64,000 nucleotides of DNA, from assembly GCA_038380795.1 (NCBI GenBank), contig CM076267.1:10523501-10587500 (forward strand), written 5' to 3'. Shown here piece by piece: positions 51,138 through 63,323 of the stretch. The notes below the pieces were generated by a model. It searched no databases, was not told where the DNA came from, and saw only the letters and a list, made by a program, of their open reading frames with translations. Source of the stretch: Pyrocephalus nanus (Eukaryota > Chordata > Aves > Passeriformes > Tyrannidae). The translations under genes and the position numbers were made by a program. The stretch's first letter is position 1, and each line of letters starts with the position of its first letter.

Positions 51138-51350
51138 GACTTTTTGGTTAAGGCTCTGGCCTGGAACATGAGAGTTCAAGCTGAGTTCACCTCAAGACTG
51201 TGACCCTGACCACAAATGTAGCCACACCAGGCAATCTTCCTGGGTCTCAGTTCCCCTCCCAAAAAATAGCACCTGTCACCTTAGGCTGATGACTCCTGCT
51301 GTGTATACAAATATAGCACAGATATAGAACATCTGCCCCTCGTCTGATTC
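51138..51350 (+). mobile_element. MIR-type SINE just upstream of the MYLK exon
   Basis: The + strand shows TTTTGGTTAAGGCTCTGGCC (51142), ATGAGAGTTCAAGCTGAGTT (51168), GTGACCCTGACCACAAATGT and CTGGGTCTCAGTTCCCCTCC (51240). The family landmarks in order are GTGGTTAAGGC..TGGCCTGGGA, GGTTCAATTCC, TGTGACCTTGGGCAAG and GTGCCTCAGTTTCCCCATCT. The tRNA-like head includes a recognisable B-box-like GTTCAAG. The tail is less clear and the 3' boundary is approximate. It ends roughly 90-150 bases before the splice acceptor of the MYLK exon. Confidence 0.85.
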
Positions 51351-51382
51351 TTGGCTGTTTCTGTAATGTAAGTGGTTATATT

Positions 51383-51438
51383 CTGCAGTAGTCATAAACA
51401 TCACAACCTCTGTATTACCACTTGTTTCTCTTTTACAG
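51383..51438 (+). promoter_or_regulatory. Splice acceptor region of MYLK first coding exon
   Basis: The AG at 51437-51438 is preceded by CCACTTGTTTCTCTTTTAC, a good polypyrimidine tract. Possible branch-point adenines lie in the CTGTATTAC stretch about 25 bases upstream, though the exact branch point cannot be fixed by eye. A second AG at about 51388-51389 (TTCTGCAG) has a much weaker pyrimidine context. This acceptor means the ATG exon is not the first exon of the transcript. Confidence 0.85.
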
Positions 51439-51446
51439 TCCACATC

Positions 51447-51596
51447 ATGGGGGACGTGAAACTGGTGACATCTACCCGAGTCTCCAAAACCTCGCTGACA
51501 CTCAGCCCCCCTGTCCCTGCTGAAGCACCAGCATTCACCCTTCCTCCCCGGAACATCCGAGTGCAGCTGGGAGCCACCGCAAGGTTCGAGGGGAAG
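51447..51596 (+). CDS. MYLK: Myosin light chain kinase (smooth muscle/non-muscle, long isoform), first coding exon
   Basis: MYLK is a Ca2+/calmodulin-activated serine/threonine kinase that phosphorylates the regulatory light chain of myosin II and so triggers contraction in smooth muscle and cell-shape change in endothelium. This exon gives the N-terminal 50 residues, from MGDVKLVTSTRVSKTSLTLS to LGATARFEGK. The sequence is almost identical to the chicken protein as I remember it, and clearly homologous to the human start (MGDVKLV...ISKTSL..., EAPAF.LPPRN, GATA.FEG). Residues 1-25 are the isoform-specific leader. From about residue 27 (EAPAFTLPPRN) the first strands of Ig-like domain 1 begin; its cysteines lie in later exons. 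The exon runs 51439-51596 with 8 bases of 5' UTR. The ATG has A at -3 and G at +4, a strong initiation context. The donor follows codon 50, giving phase 0. Kinase and calmodulin-binding regions are far downstream, outside the window. The frame also runs upstream to an ATG at 51372, but that lies in the intron. Confidence 0.97.
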
Positions 51597-51602
51597 GTAA
51601 GA
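51597..51602 (+). promoter_or_regulatory. Splice donor of MYLK first coding exon
   Basis: The junction GGGAAG|GTAAGA fits the U1 consensus (AG|GTRAGT) closely. Reading through would add only a few residues (V-R-N-R) before a stop, which confirms that the exon ends here. Confidence 0.95.
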
Positions 51603-53484
51603 AACAGATGATGGAAGGCTTTTCCTTTTGGTTTTGCCCTTTCCTGAAGCTCTCTAGTTGGCTGCAAAGACAGTGAAGTTGCCCCTGCAACACAGGACCT
51701 TTACTCAAGGAGATTACACAGTGTTTACCCTCCTGAGGGGTCAGGAACTTTACGGGTCTGTTTCTGTGTAGAGGAGAGTGTTCCAAAACCTGAGTATGAG
51801 CTAAGTATAATCTCGTTGAGCATGCCAGGCACTGAGTTTATTATCAGTGGAAAACTGCTTCAAGGGCTGTCTCTAATCAGCAGGTTCTCCTCCTGCAATT
51901 CTGCATATTCTCCTACTGCATATTCACACTCCTGAATCTTGAATCTGCGTGTTCATGGAGCTCCATGTGTGACACAGATCTAACCCTGCTGCAGCATGTT
52001 CTTCCTAGCAAGGTTAGGAATCTGTAATCAGTGTTGTGACAGTTTTGTATCTGCACCACCTGCCACAAATGTTGTTAATCTGAAAGCATAAAGAGCATTT
52101 TCAGAGGAAAGGTTTATTTGTCCAAGAAAACTTGCTATCCCAAAGGGTATAGAAGGTGAGTAGTAGGCTGTGTGTCCCAGAGTTCCCCTTTCCTCATGTT
52201 TGGGACATTGAACTGTGCTTCCTGGCATCCATATTTCTTTAATGTTTCAATCCTGTTCCATACTCTTACTTGCTCTAGCTATCTTCCTTTCTCTCCTCTT
52301 CTCTTATCCCAATTCTTTTTCCTGGAGCTGTTAGTTTTCCCTCCCAGTCCTTTCAGCTTCCTTCTGTTCATGTCCCACTCTGGTAACATGCTGACAGCTA
52401 CACCATCAAACTGACCACACTTTTAATCTCTGAAGTGATGGGACTTGTCTGACAGAGGCAGGAAACTGCAACTTTACTGTAACAAAAGCAAGGGCCAGAA
52501 GGAATTTGGGAAATTCATAACTTCTGAAACTCTACCTCAAACAGAGGGCTGGTAGAGGGCATCTGATATTTATCTTATTTGTTTATTTAAGAACAGGCCA
52601 GGAACTGGGGTTTTTCAATAGGAACCGTGTAGAAAAACAGGTTTTAGCGTGAATATGAGTTTTTAAGTGCAAAAGCAAAACTCAGAAATAGTTATTGGAT
52701 TTGACTTTTTGAAGAAAAGCTGGCATTTTTCATAGAAAGCAAATTTCAGTGAAAGTGTTTAAAACAAAGAACAGATAATCAAACCTTCAGTAATTTTTTT
52801 TTAAATGCTTACTTTTAATGCAGTTTTAAGGCACCAGTGAGAAACCCTTTGTGTGTATGATACTGAGGAGTCCCAGTGAGCACTTCCTCTCTTACTGTAT
52901 TTATTCTCTTTCTTTTCCTCCCATTATTATTTCACTTTGATGCAAGCACAGTGAGAAAATGGCACCGTATTACCACTTTATGCCTGTGACACCTGTGCCA
53001 CGAAGCTGTTGCAATTCCAACTGGTTCTTCCAGACAACACTTCAACTGGCAATAACAGCACAGTGAAATCAAAGCTGAAGCATGTGCTAAGATTTGGCTT
53101 TACATTTCACATGTTTCCTAATTAAAAGCTCAGGTGGGATATTTCCAGTTTTTATTGCACTCCACAGAGTTTTTATTATTAAGTCAAATGGAAACAATTG
53201 TAAAATATAATAGCCTACAAGCTAGAGTGCCATCACTGCTTTGCATTTTTTCTTTTAGATCTGGTTTTAAAGTGTTAATTTTCCAGGGATACTTATCCCC
53301 TTTTTAAAACCACTTTGAAGGCTGGAAGGGTTAAAGTCTGAGGAGATTTTTTTGATAGATGGACAAAAATACACAAATTCAATACTAATTAAACTGTCAA
53401 GTTAAATTTCCTTGAAGGAACAAAACTTTGATTGAAGCCCTGGGTTGGACCTGCTTTATGAAAATCTAAATTTATCTCTTCTGC

Positions 53485-53560
53485 CGGTTTGGTATATGAG
53501 CATGGCCAAAACCTTTGATTTTCCATTCTTAAAATGGGGATGGCAGCACTAGTACTTTGT
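53485..53560 (+). mobile_element. Possible MIR fragment
   Basis: The words GAGCATGGCCAAAACCTTTG, then TTTTCCATTCTTAAAATGGG followed by GATGGCAGCACTAGTACTTT, resemble the middle of MIR (GGGCAAGT.ACTTAA..., CCCCATCTGTAAAATGGGGATAATA.TA). Only about 75 bases align by eye, so the call is tentative. Confidence 0.45.
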
Positions 53561-55451
53561 TTGTTCTCTTAGTCCAGTAACATGGGCAAGGTGAGGGGGA
53601 AGGCAAGTCCCTTTTGGAAGGATACTGTCACTTCACAGCTGCAGCTGCTGAGCTTGTGTCATGTGGCTCCATCTTCAGCTGGCTTGTACAGTGCTGCTTC
53701 CATTTTAGTGTTTCAGAGGTTCAGAAAGACAGTGGACCTGTTCAGAGGAACAGGTTCAGAAGGACAATCTTAACAAAAACAATTAATTAAGATTTAGTAA
53801 TAGAAGTTACTCAACATACTTAGTTTTTTCCTATCCTGGAAAATAGGCTACGGATGTTATGATGGGTTGTTGCAGTGTAAATATTAAACCAGACTGAGGC
53901 TAAAGGAAAATAAAAAGTTTTAGAAATGGCTAGACAGGAGCTTTTCTTCAAAGAGTTCCTCTGCAGTGGAATTGATCTTATCAGAAAGAACAAACACTTT
54001 GAGAATCCAAGACAGGATATAAATCTGATGTTGTGGTGATCCTGTATTCTCATTAAGTGAACAAGGAAGAGAGGGCCCAGAATTAAACTTTTTGGTTTTC
54101 TTTCCATCAGCATGTAAGATAAGTTGTGTTAAATGGCAATTCAAGATCCAGGGGAGTGCAGAAATTGAGAAGTAGCCCCAAAATGTAGGAGGTAGAAAGG
54201 AACTGGAGTTGCCTTTAATGCCTTTTTCTCTTCCTCCCATTACCACCCTGGTTTTCTTACTTAAATCTCAGGAAGATTATCTACATCTGATTGCAGATCT
54301 CAGTTTTCCAGTGTGACCTCGGTATAAAAAGTTAAATCATCATTTTTCAAAAGTATGAGCATGATTTTGGCCTGGAGCACAAACTGAGGGGTAGAAACAC
54401 TTAGTAAAGCAAAGGCAAGTTACCTTCCCTCGATGCTCCCCAAATAAGTGCTGCATGGACATTCAGTTGTTCACCACTAGATTACTGAGGTGATTTTTAG
54501 GGAAACCATCCCAGATTGTTACGAAACTGTGTTGTGTCTTCTCAACTCCTTAGGACTTGATTGATGTGCTGTTCTTAATTGCACATTCTTAATCATGTGT
54601 GAGGTGAACAGCTCAGAGCTGTAATTCATGGCTTCTGTTAAGTCATCATAGCTTGTCTGTCAGAGCCTTTAAGAAATTCCTGGAAAAGGAGATCAGGCCA
54701 AAATGTTACCAGGCTTTGGTTTAAGATGCTTCTTTCTCTGTTGTATTAAACACTGGAATTTTTGTCAATGCTTTGCCATATTAAATTGTGATTGTATATT
54801 TTAATCTTTCTAATTCTTCTGAACACCACTGGATTATAATGCTGCATGGCATGGTAATGAAGGAGATTCCTTTCTTTGCAGAAAATATCATGGGGGTTTC
54901 TGTGGCAATGGACATGAAAGGACAGGAAAGTCTTTTTTAGCCCATAGCATGTGAATAAGCATCTGTAAACTGATGTTTAAAGTCCTACAGACTTTGGATG
55001 TTCCTAAATTTTACTTTCTGAATTGGGCAGGATAGTTTAAAATTTAATTTGTTTCAGTATCTCTCACGTTCCAAAACTCAGCTGCACCATTGCATAGCAA
55101 AGGTTAAAAACATCATAGGAGACCAATAAGGATGTGATAGTTTAATTGTACTCACTGTCAAATGAAACAAAGCTACTAAATCTTTCCCTTCCATCCCCCT
55201 CCATCTAAGGGAGCTGGATGGTAAATTTTAAGGCGAGCCAGGCCAGTGTCAAAACCTGCCCTTTTAATGTGCTTTCTGCTTGTCCTTTTACCACTCTGCT
55301 GTTGCAACACCCTGTCTGTTTGTTCAGATCACTGAAGTCCAACGATGTGCATCAGTTTGCCAATGTCTGATTGTGCTGATTGCACAGGTACTGTTTGAAA
55401 CATCCTGCCTGAGAAAGTGAGCTGGGATCAGGCAATGGGAAACAAGAGGCA

Positions 55452-55473
55452 CATAGTGGGAAGACCCACTATG
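55452..55473. repeat. Perfect 9-bp inverted repeat (hairpin)
   Basis: The arms CATAGTGGG and CCCACTATG are exact reverse complements separated by the four bases AAGA. In RNA this would be a compact stem-loop inside the MYLK intron. It does not resemble a microRNA precursor, which would need a stem of roughly 25-30 pairs. Confidence 0.9.
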
Positions 55474-58400
55474 ATTCTGCCATCTGTTCTGAGACGGAGA
55501 GGAGACCCATTTACGTGGTGTATTCAGAGGTAAAGTGTAGGAGAGCATCTGAAGAATGAAGAATTTGTTAAAGAGAAACACTCCCACAGCATTTGTAAAT
55601 TCTTTCAGCTGCCTGCTAATGGAAAATCTGATTTCTAACCTTTTTGTTTTATTGTGGATGCTGCACCAGCTTTGCATGGCGAAAGCTTTGGTATCTTCTC
55701 TTAGTTTGGGGCTCAAAGCAGCAATGTGTGCTCCATTTCCAAGCCTCAGTCAGCAGGCACCCCAGAAGTAAACATTAATTACAATGTATGCCAAGATTTC
55801 AGATGGCAGGAACTGACAGAAGCCCATATCATGTCAGAGGGTGATGACATGGCACAAAATCCTTTGTTGTTGGCATGAGACGCTTGCTATTATAAGATGT
55901 ACTGGGCAGCCGATCACATGAAGCTGCCAGTGGATTTGGATCTGCACTTTCTGGAGGGGTGTCTGATCATCTGAGGAAGAAACTCAGAAAAGACCCATGT
56001 TTTCATGGGAGACAGCTGTCTGATGGAAGTGAATGCTGTGGGAAGACTTGTACTGATCTGTAAAACTAACATGAACTGTGATACTCCCAGAAACCTGATA
56101 TGAAACGCTGAGGCATGTTTTGAGGAAAAAAGAATTGAAAAAGTTCCCCACTTGACTGGAGATTTTATTTGATCTTTCCACAAACTGTTGAGCATTCTTG
56201 GGAAAAATGTGATGCAGTGAGAAGTTACTGAGACATTTTGTATCAGACAGACATTGGGGTATTGACAGCTGAAATTAAAAACCCCACAAAAAATAAACAC
56301 AAATCAGGTGGCTGTGAACAGTTTATTGCACATTGTGCTGTTCGGATCTTCTACTGCTGTGTCTTCTTCCTTGGTGTAATCAACCTCCCACTATATTCAC
56401 TTACCACAGTGCTGGTTTTTTACCCATACACATGTTCTCATGAGTAATACATGCATCATTTTATTTGGTCTTATTTCACTGTGTAACTCTTACTGGCATA
56501 CAGAAACAGTGTCTCAAACGACTTTCAGCTTTACACAAGACCAAAGTGGAAGTGGCTGCTCCGCTGGGAAGTGGTTGAGGTGTCAGTCAACATCATTTCC
56601 CCACACAGTGTCGTCCCAGAATTACTCAAAGACACTTCCTTTCATCAGCTGGCACAAGCACACATGTGTTGACACCCATTTTCCCTGCTTTGCAAATGAT
56701 ACGTCCTTTGACAAAAACTGCAGGTGTGCAAGATGCTGCTCAAGAAATTTCTAGGTTGTAGACAGGAGTGATGGCCTGTGTGCTCCCCTTCTACTTCTCT
56801 TAAATTGATTTCATACCTGTCTGCCTGTCACCTGTGACCATCACAGTTATACTTAGGGCTTTCCTGGTGGAAGTATTTATGCATTCCTTGTGTAGTCTTT
56901 GTGCACAGTGTGTGACGATGCTCAGAATTGCTGCACTGAGTACACTGTCCCACATAACTGATCAGTGCATGCACTGAGGCAACAGCCAATATTTCTGCAT
57001 GTTTGGCAGCAAAGTTTGGTCAGACCTTTTGCAGAGTTGCTTCAATCTGCCAGATGTTCAGAAATCCTGCACAATGCTGAATATCCTCAAATTCCACCCA
57101 GGCAAAATTTCTAAGCAGGAAAGAGGCCATGACTGGGGAACACTGAACATACTGTATCCCTATTCTGAGTTGCCATTTTTCAGGGTTGATTTTATTCTTC
57201 TGTATAACTGATCCAGTGGTTTTCAGTAACCCACTGAACTGTGGAAGAAATGTGCTATTTACCCCTAACCCAATTATTACTGTGTTTGTTTTCTGTCTCC
57301 TTTCCCACTTTAATGGCTTATCTGGCTGGGGACAGGAGTTCTGCCGGTCCATGCAGTGGCAGGAAGATTGGCTCTCTATTCTTAATTGTTGTGGTACTCA
57401 CTGCTGTAATTAAAGGAACATCAAAAACAATCTAATAATAATGGTGGTAAGAAAAATAGGCATTTTTTAGAATACTTTAACTAATGTACATATGAAACCA
57501 AAGACAATCTCATATTATTTTGTGTAATATCCACCCAAACCAGTGTTGTTTAAACTGAAGCCAGGCCATGCATTTGTGCTGCTCTTGGTCACCACTTTTT
57601 CTTTCATTCTTTACTTTTCCTTCAGTGTGTTTCCAAATATTTTGGATTTTGAGGTGGGAGCAATTTAAATCACATGATGAAGCTGACAAAAAAAAGCCTG
57701 TGTGATTTAACTGCATCTGCCTGCCCCCGGTTTGCGTTGAGGAAACCAATGAACTGCTGACAAGGCTATTGTAGGTGTCTGTTCTGTGATCACCCACTAC
57801 TGGAATGTATGGTTGTAAAGCATGGGTTTGTGTCAGCTAGAGAGGACAAGAGCGGTTATTTAAGAATTTATCTATGAGGATGTCCCTAAGGTTGCTTTTG
57901 AAGAACATTTACTTCATTAGTGAGGATTTCTGGACTTGCTATTTTCTACAGTAATAAAACAGAAATCAGAAAAAAAAAAAATCTTGAATTATCTATTGAC
58001 AAATTTGCAGAGGAAAAGGAGATATAAAATATTCATATTGTGGTGTAAAGGAGGTTCAGTCTTTTACAAAAATAATGGTGGACTAAATACTGTGACTAAT
58101 CATAAAGTCCACTGTTTAGGCATGATAGCATAACAATGTCTGAAAAGGGACTAGAACAAAATCTAGTGGTTTCCCAAGAGAAAATCAGCTAATCAGCATA
58201 TCCTAAATAGCTGAACAAAAATATAGTCAGAGATTGAGACCATGTAGGTCAGAGTAGAACCAGTCAGTATAATTCTTCTTATTTTTCTTGTCCCATGATG
58301 GTTAATCATGAATCTCTCAAATTTCAGCAAAGTCTTATTAGGTTCTTCAGTTCTGCTTTTAATTTGAAAAATATCATCATCTTTTCCAGACTAGTCTCCC

Positions 58401-60312
58401 TTGCTCCTCTGGGTCAGTGCATAAGTCTTTGTTGTGGTCAATTCCACTGGCAATAAAACTCATCATGTAACCTTGTGCTTTCTTATTTAAATAAATGGTC
58501 TTAGCAGTACATGAAATATGACTGCAACTTAACGTAATGATGCTTTAAATTTGATTTTTTGGGAATTGTGCATTTCATGGTCATAGTATGTTTGAAGGTT
58601 AAAAAAGACCTAGTAAATGGAACAGTGTGAGTAGTTGACTTTCTTTTCCCTGCCCTGCAATAGCCCATAGTGGTGTGAGAGGGATGAAAAAGTGGGGAAG
58701 GTACTTTGGTTGATTTTTTTTTTTCTTCCAGAAATATGCCCCTAGCTTAAATTTTGTTTTTCTATCTGACCCAATAGGTAGAACAGAATGCTTATCATCA
58801 GATATGCATTTGGCTAACTAGAAATATTTTTGCCTTCTGCCATCATAAGCCAGGCTTAAATTCACTCCAGGCCTTTGTGTCCCCCTGGGTGATGAAACCA
58901 CAAAGGTCAGGGAGGGGCTCAGTGCCACATGTAACAGTGAGAGCCCCACCTAAACCAGCAAACTATGCATTTGACTGTCTATAAATGTGTCCCTTAGAGC
59001 TTGCACCAAATGACACCAGGTCACAACTGGGATGCAGGAAGAGAGAGCAGTCATTAATAGCTAGCAAGCACGATGCTTTCAGAATCTTTGCAGAAGGCCA
59101 CATGTGGGGAAGGTTTACAATCAAAACACATCATTACTCATTGCGGTTTTGCTCAGTGCACACTCACTCCAGCACCCAAACTCCAAAGCTAAAAATTTCA
59201 GCTTTTGACATGTTGCTTGGCTCTGTTCACTCACAAACGCACTATGAAGTTTGGAAACCTACTGGGCAAAACCAGACAACATCATTTTTTTTCCATGTAA
59301 CATCTGGACTCCCTAGTACCTCAGTGCCTGCTGAACAGCAAGGAACATTGCTGTGAATCGTGTACAACTGAACCCATTCACGAAGGGGAGAAGCCAGTCA
59401 GTCTGACAGCGAGCAGGGAGGGCTGGCTGCTCCCCAGAGGAGTGTGAGCCAGGAGCTTGAGGACGAGGCACTCACGGGCTGTGCCATCACCAGCTGGGCC
59501 TGGTCCCACAGGCTCTGCACACAGCAGGCAGTGCCATGGGCTCTGACAGGGTCTACTGATGGTCCCAGACATGGCAAGCAATGAACTGGGGTCAGGATTC
59601 CAAACACAGATGCAGCCAGGAGCAAAAGTAGGCAAGGCCGGATAGTCCTTCCATAAGTGCCCAGTTCAGTTTCCAATGTTCAGTCTGTAAGACATTTTCT
59701 GGTTACTGGAGGTTACTGCATTTCTAGCAGGGGCCTGAAGCAGCACCTGCTTTTGTACCTAAGTTGCCAAGAGCTCATTGTTTAGTTTTAGTTAGGGGAT
59801 AAACTTGCCTTCATCATGATTCTTAAGCCAAAAGTCAGCTTTGAGTCAGTTCATAGTTCAGCATCCCACATGAATACACATCTCTGTGTTCTTCTCTTAT
59901 GCTGGGGAAATAACCTTTGGAAGAGGAAAGATGTTGATGTGTTGGGTAGTGCGTGATGAGGGAGACACTGCTACTCCTATTGCTGTCAGAGATTACATGT
60001 CAGAGCTCTCTGGAGCCAGAAAACCAAGGCATTCCACTGATGGGAATGTCCCTGAGGTGACTCTTCAAGTGTAAGGGCTTGGAATTGCCTGCCTAAATAT
60101 GTTAACTTTATTCCTCTAGGAGACCTGACAACCAAGTTGGGAATTAAATCATGTTTGTTGACTCACAAGTTAGTAACCTGACCTCTGAGCCAGCCATCCC
60201 ACATGAAGAATATGTTGTAGTGAGAGACTAGAGATGATCTAAGCTCTTATGCCTTTATTCTTCACAGGAGTTTTAGGAATAGACATAGTGGAAACCTGGA
60301 AATTTTCCATTT

Positions 60313-60328
60313 AAAAAAAAAAAAAAAA
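60313..60328. repeat. Poly-A run (16)
   Basis: Sixteen A bases within the MYLK intron, with no recognised retroposed body. Confidence 0.9.
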
Positions 60329-61549
60329 TCAGGCTTTCTGATGATGAAGAGAGCTTTATTCTCTGTAAGTCAGTGCATCGCTGTAAACCTGAAGCCAGAC
60401 AGAATAAAGCAATTCTTGTCTTCTGAAAATACTATGGCTAAAACTGGTACAAATTCAAAGTCAGCTTTCAGTCATTGTTTTATTGCTTATATGGAGACCT
60501 TTGTAATTCACATGAAGAATGAGGCAAAATGGAAAAATAAGTTGTGTTTCTTTCTGAATTTTCTTTATTTTTCTGCACCTTTTCAAAATACTGGGGTAAA
60601 TGTTGCCCTATAGAAATACTATTTATTACAAACACAACAGATTAGCTTACTAAAATAATAATTAAAAGCCATACTTCATGCCAAGTGCAATGTATACAGG
60701 AACATTTCATTTGAAGATGTTGACAATCTGCACACATAGCCCAGAGAGAATGGAGGAGCAAAGACTGACAAATTAAATAGTTCTGCTCTCGATTATTTGC
60801 CTTTTGGCAACAGAATATTGAGATTATTTCATCCAGCTCTGCACTTTCTCAACTCATGTTGAATCAGAATGGTAATTTTCCTCTAGCTGCATAGTAGAGT
60901 CAAACTGTAACGCTGTGGCTTGAGAGTTTGCCATTCTTTCCATGTGCCCCATTATATGCCAGCAAACCTATAGTTATGGTGCATGTATTATTTAAATTAT
61001 TTTTGCAAAGCTTAGAATATGAATGTAGGGCACACTGTTTTGTGAAAGGTTTGTAAATGCACCCACACACGTGGTACTGTGTGAAATCTAACTCATTTAT
61101 ATCAAACTCCCATATTCCTAAACAGACATAATGAGTAACAAATAATTATTTTAAAAAATAAAGTGAACAAAGAATTTCTCTGTTCTGTGAACACCCTGAA
61201 ACAAGAGTTCAATATACTTAAGCTTGGTTATTTTTGTCTATATGAATTCTGGTGTTCCTTTATAAAAGAATAACTCAGCAGTTCGTCTCTGCAGGGAGGC
61301 AAATATAAATATTTCAAAACAAAGTTATGCTAAAAGCCAAGGCACTGGAAGGAAAAATATGATAAAATCTTGGAAATACAGATTAAAGAACTATGGCAAA
61401 TGGTATTGATTTTTGCTTATTTCATGGTACCACTTAAACAGCCTAATTCAAGTAGAGTCCTAGTGTATGTCTGTGTAAGGTATTTAACACACACACGGGT
61501 CAGAGTAGAGTTGGATCCTTCTCTGCTGGCCTTCCCAGCTAAAGCAACA

Positions 61550-61685
61550 GAGGAAACAGTCATTGTTACCCCCTTGACTCAGTGGGGTACTGAGACATGG
61601 GGAGATTTACTGGCTTGTGCAAGCTCACACAGAAATACAGGCTTAGATTCAGAGCTGAACTGCTCTTCCAGAGGTTCAGTTCCCA
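61550..61685 (-). mobile_element. MIR-type SINE fragment
   Basis: The + strand shows ACTGAGACATGGGGAGATTT (61590), GGCTTGTGCAAGCTCACACA (61612), GATTCAGAGCTGAACTGCTC (61648) and an upstream TGTTACCCCCTTGACTCAGT. The order parallels the inverse MIR consensus: ATTATCCCCATTTTACA, GAAACTGAGGCACAGAGAGG, CTTGCCCAAGGTCACACAG, GGATTCGAACCCAG. It is diverged and short. It sits inside a 143-codon open frame (61370-61801), which is therefore not a gene. Confidence 0.72.
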
Positions 61686-63031
61686 TCCAGTTCCTCAGAC
61701 ACAAATCTATCCTTCTTGGAGATAAACAGCTTCTGATTTTGGAAGAGAAAGTTAAGATTTGTAATAGGTGTGAATATCAGAGCTCTCTAGGTGACTGCTG
61801 ATGGACTGAGAGCATCACCTTTCCAATGGCAGAATTAGGTCCTCAGAGTGTTGACACAAAGCTCGTTTGTTGGTCCTGCTAATGGACGGAAGTGGAGACA
61901 AAGATTTGTCTGCTGGGACGAGCATTACACAGCCACAGGTTTAATGGAAAACACTCTGCTGGATTTGTTCGGACCTCTCAATAGCAATGCCAGCAACTGC
62001 AGTGAAGTGGAGCTCTGCTGAAAGTACCGCAGAGTAAGCACTTCTTCCACAACCCAAACAAACGGAGCTACTTGTGAGTGCACGTGTGTGTTTCTCTTAC
62101 TGAGATCACAGCAACTGCAGTTTTGAGAGAAAGCATTAGAAAGAAGAGGCGAGCCCACAAACTTTCTCTGGAACTCAGCACGTCTATAAATATTTATCCT
62201 GAACTGTTGAACTAGAAATTTATAGCCACATCAATTTGTACTTAGCATTTCAGTTAGTGCTTTGAGGGTTTTTCCTTTTAAACGGTTGTTGCTCAGTCCT
62301 TGCTTTTTTATTTTTATTTTAAACACAGCCATTCATACGTTGTACGGTCTGAGTTACCTCTCCTAAGCTGTTATTAGAAAGTGCATGTGTGTATTTGGGA
62401 AAGCTTATAAATTTTACAAGATGAAAGACAGTTGCTAATGAGCAGTTGATGTTCTGCAACAGGATTTGTATGGAAGTCTTAACTGTTTAATGCATGGCAG
62501 TAAATTGCACATAGTGGAATAAAAAGTGCAATGAGAAATGCCAGTTGTTTAGGCTGTCTAATGTATTTAAATCTTCACAATCCAGCACTGCATTTTATAT
62601 CCCTTTGTAATCACATCAGTTGTACTTTTTAATGAAGTTTAAAACAAATGGCACTTCTCAGCCCCACCAGGAAGCACTAACCAAGCAGTTCACAGAACTG
62701 AGGAGAGTTTTTGTAGTCTATCCAGAGCACAGCCTTTGCCAGCAGACAGTCTTTAAATGAACATGCAACTCTGCAGGCAACTCAGCAACAACGTCCAGTT
62801 TTAGCATTTTCTGTGGCCACAGCCAGGCTCCTGAATTGCAGGACACAAATCTTGTCTGGTTGGAAGCTGAGGGCATGTTCATTCAGAGAAGAGTGTTTGT
62901 TACCACCTTACATTCCAGATGTGGATTGCTGCCCTTAATTATGGATTTCATAGCTTTAAACATATTTTCCAGTAGCTGTGTGTTTTGGGCACAGAATGAA
63001 AACACATTTTCTTTTTCTTTTTTTAATTAAT

Positions 63032-63066
63032 TTTCCACAATGGGTCCTGCATTTCCACAATGGGTC
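63032..63066. repeat. 15-bp direct repeat with 20-bp period
   Basis: TTTCCACAATGGGTC occurs at 63032-63046 and again at 63052-63066, separated by five bases. It is a local duplication with no mismatch in the unit. Confidence 0.9.
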
Positions 63067-63308
63067 GAACACACATCCAACTGTGTGTGCTCATGTAAAT
63101 TTGTAGAGATTCCTTATCAGTTGATAGCATGTACTGGTAGAATTTACTGATACTGAATCCCTAAGAACAACATCCCTAAGCTAGGAAAGTGTGAAGCTCA
63201 TTTGTACAGTGGCAGTTCCTACAAGAAGATAGCGCCACTAGTATTCAGTGACATGTAAAATAAATTCACATCCCATTAAGAAAGAAACTTCACATCAGTA
63301 AGTTAAAG

Positions 63309-63323
63309 AAAAAAAAAAAAAAA
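63309..63323. repeat. Poly-A run (15)
   Basis: Fifteen A bases after AGTTAAAG. It is a simple homopolymer. Confidence 0.9.

Larger units (their letters stand above)
51603..61549 (+). other. MYLK intron after the first coding exon
   Basis: No second MYLK exon is visible: the continuation expected for this protein (a V-R-G-Y-P-E-P-Q type stretch of Ig domain 1) is not found on the + strand. The intron is AT-rich with no nested gene recognised. A weak MIR-like patch near 53485-53560 and a small hairpin at 55452-55473 are listed separately. Minus-strand frames of up to 130 codons at 55.3-56.3 kb have no motif. The 59380-59640 stretch is a little richer in G and C but has few CpGs and is not an island. 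Confidence 0.8.

Noticed and set aside
51372..51446. Upstream in-frame ATG extending the MYLK frame by 25 codons
   Set aside because: A strong acceptor at 51437-51438 separates it from the exon, and MGDVKLV is the known protein start in chicken and human.
55324..56300. Two minus-strand frames of about 130 codons, possible nested gene
   Set aside because: No conserved motif is visible and the translations are compositionally ordinary for noncoding AT-rich DNA. No promoter or splice structure is visible.
59378..59676. Overlapping minus-strand frames of 85-92 codons in a GC-richer stretch, possible exon or island
   Set aside because: There are few CpGs, no convincing splice-site pair in frame and no domain. 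It lies inside the MYLK intron and is best explained by composition.
61370..61801. 143-codon open frame on the + strand
   Set aside because: It runs through a minus-strand MIR fragment (61550-61685), so it is repeat-derived noncoding sequence.
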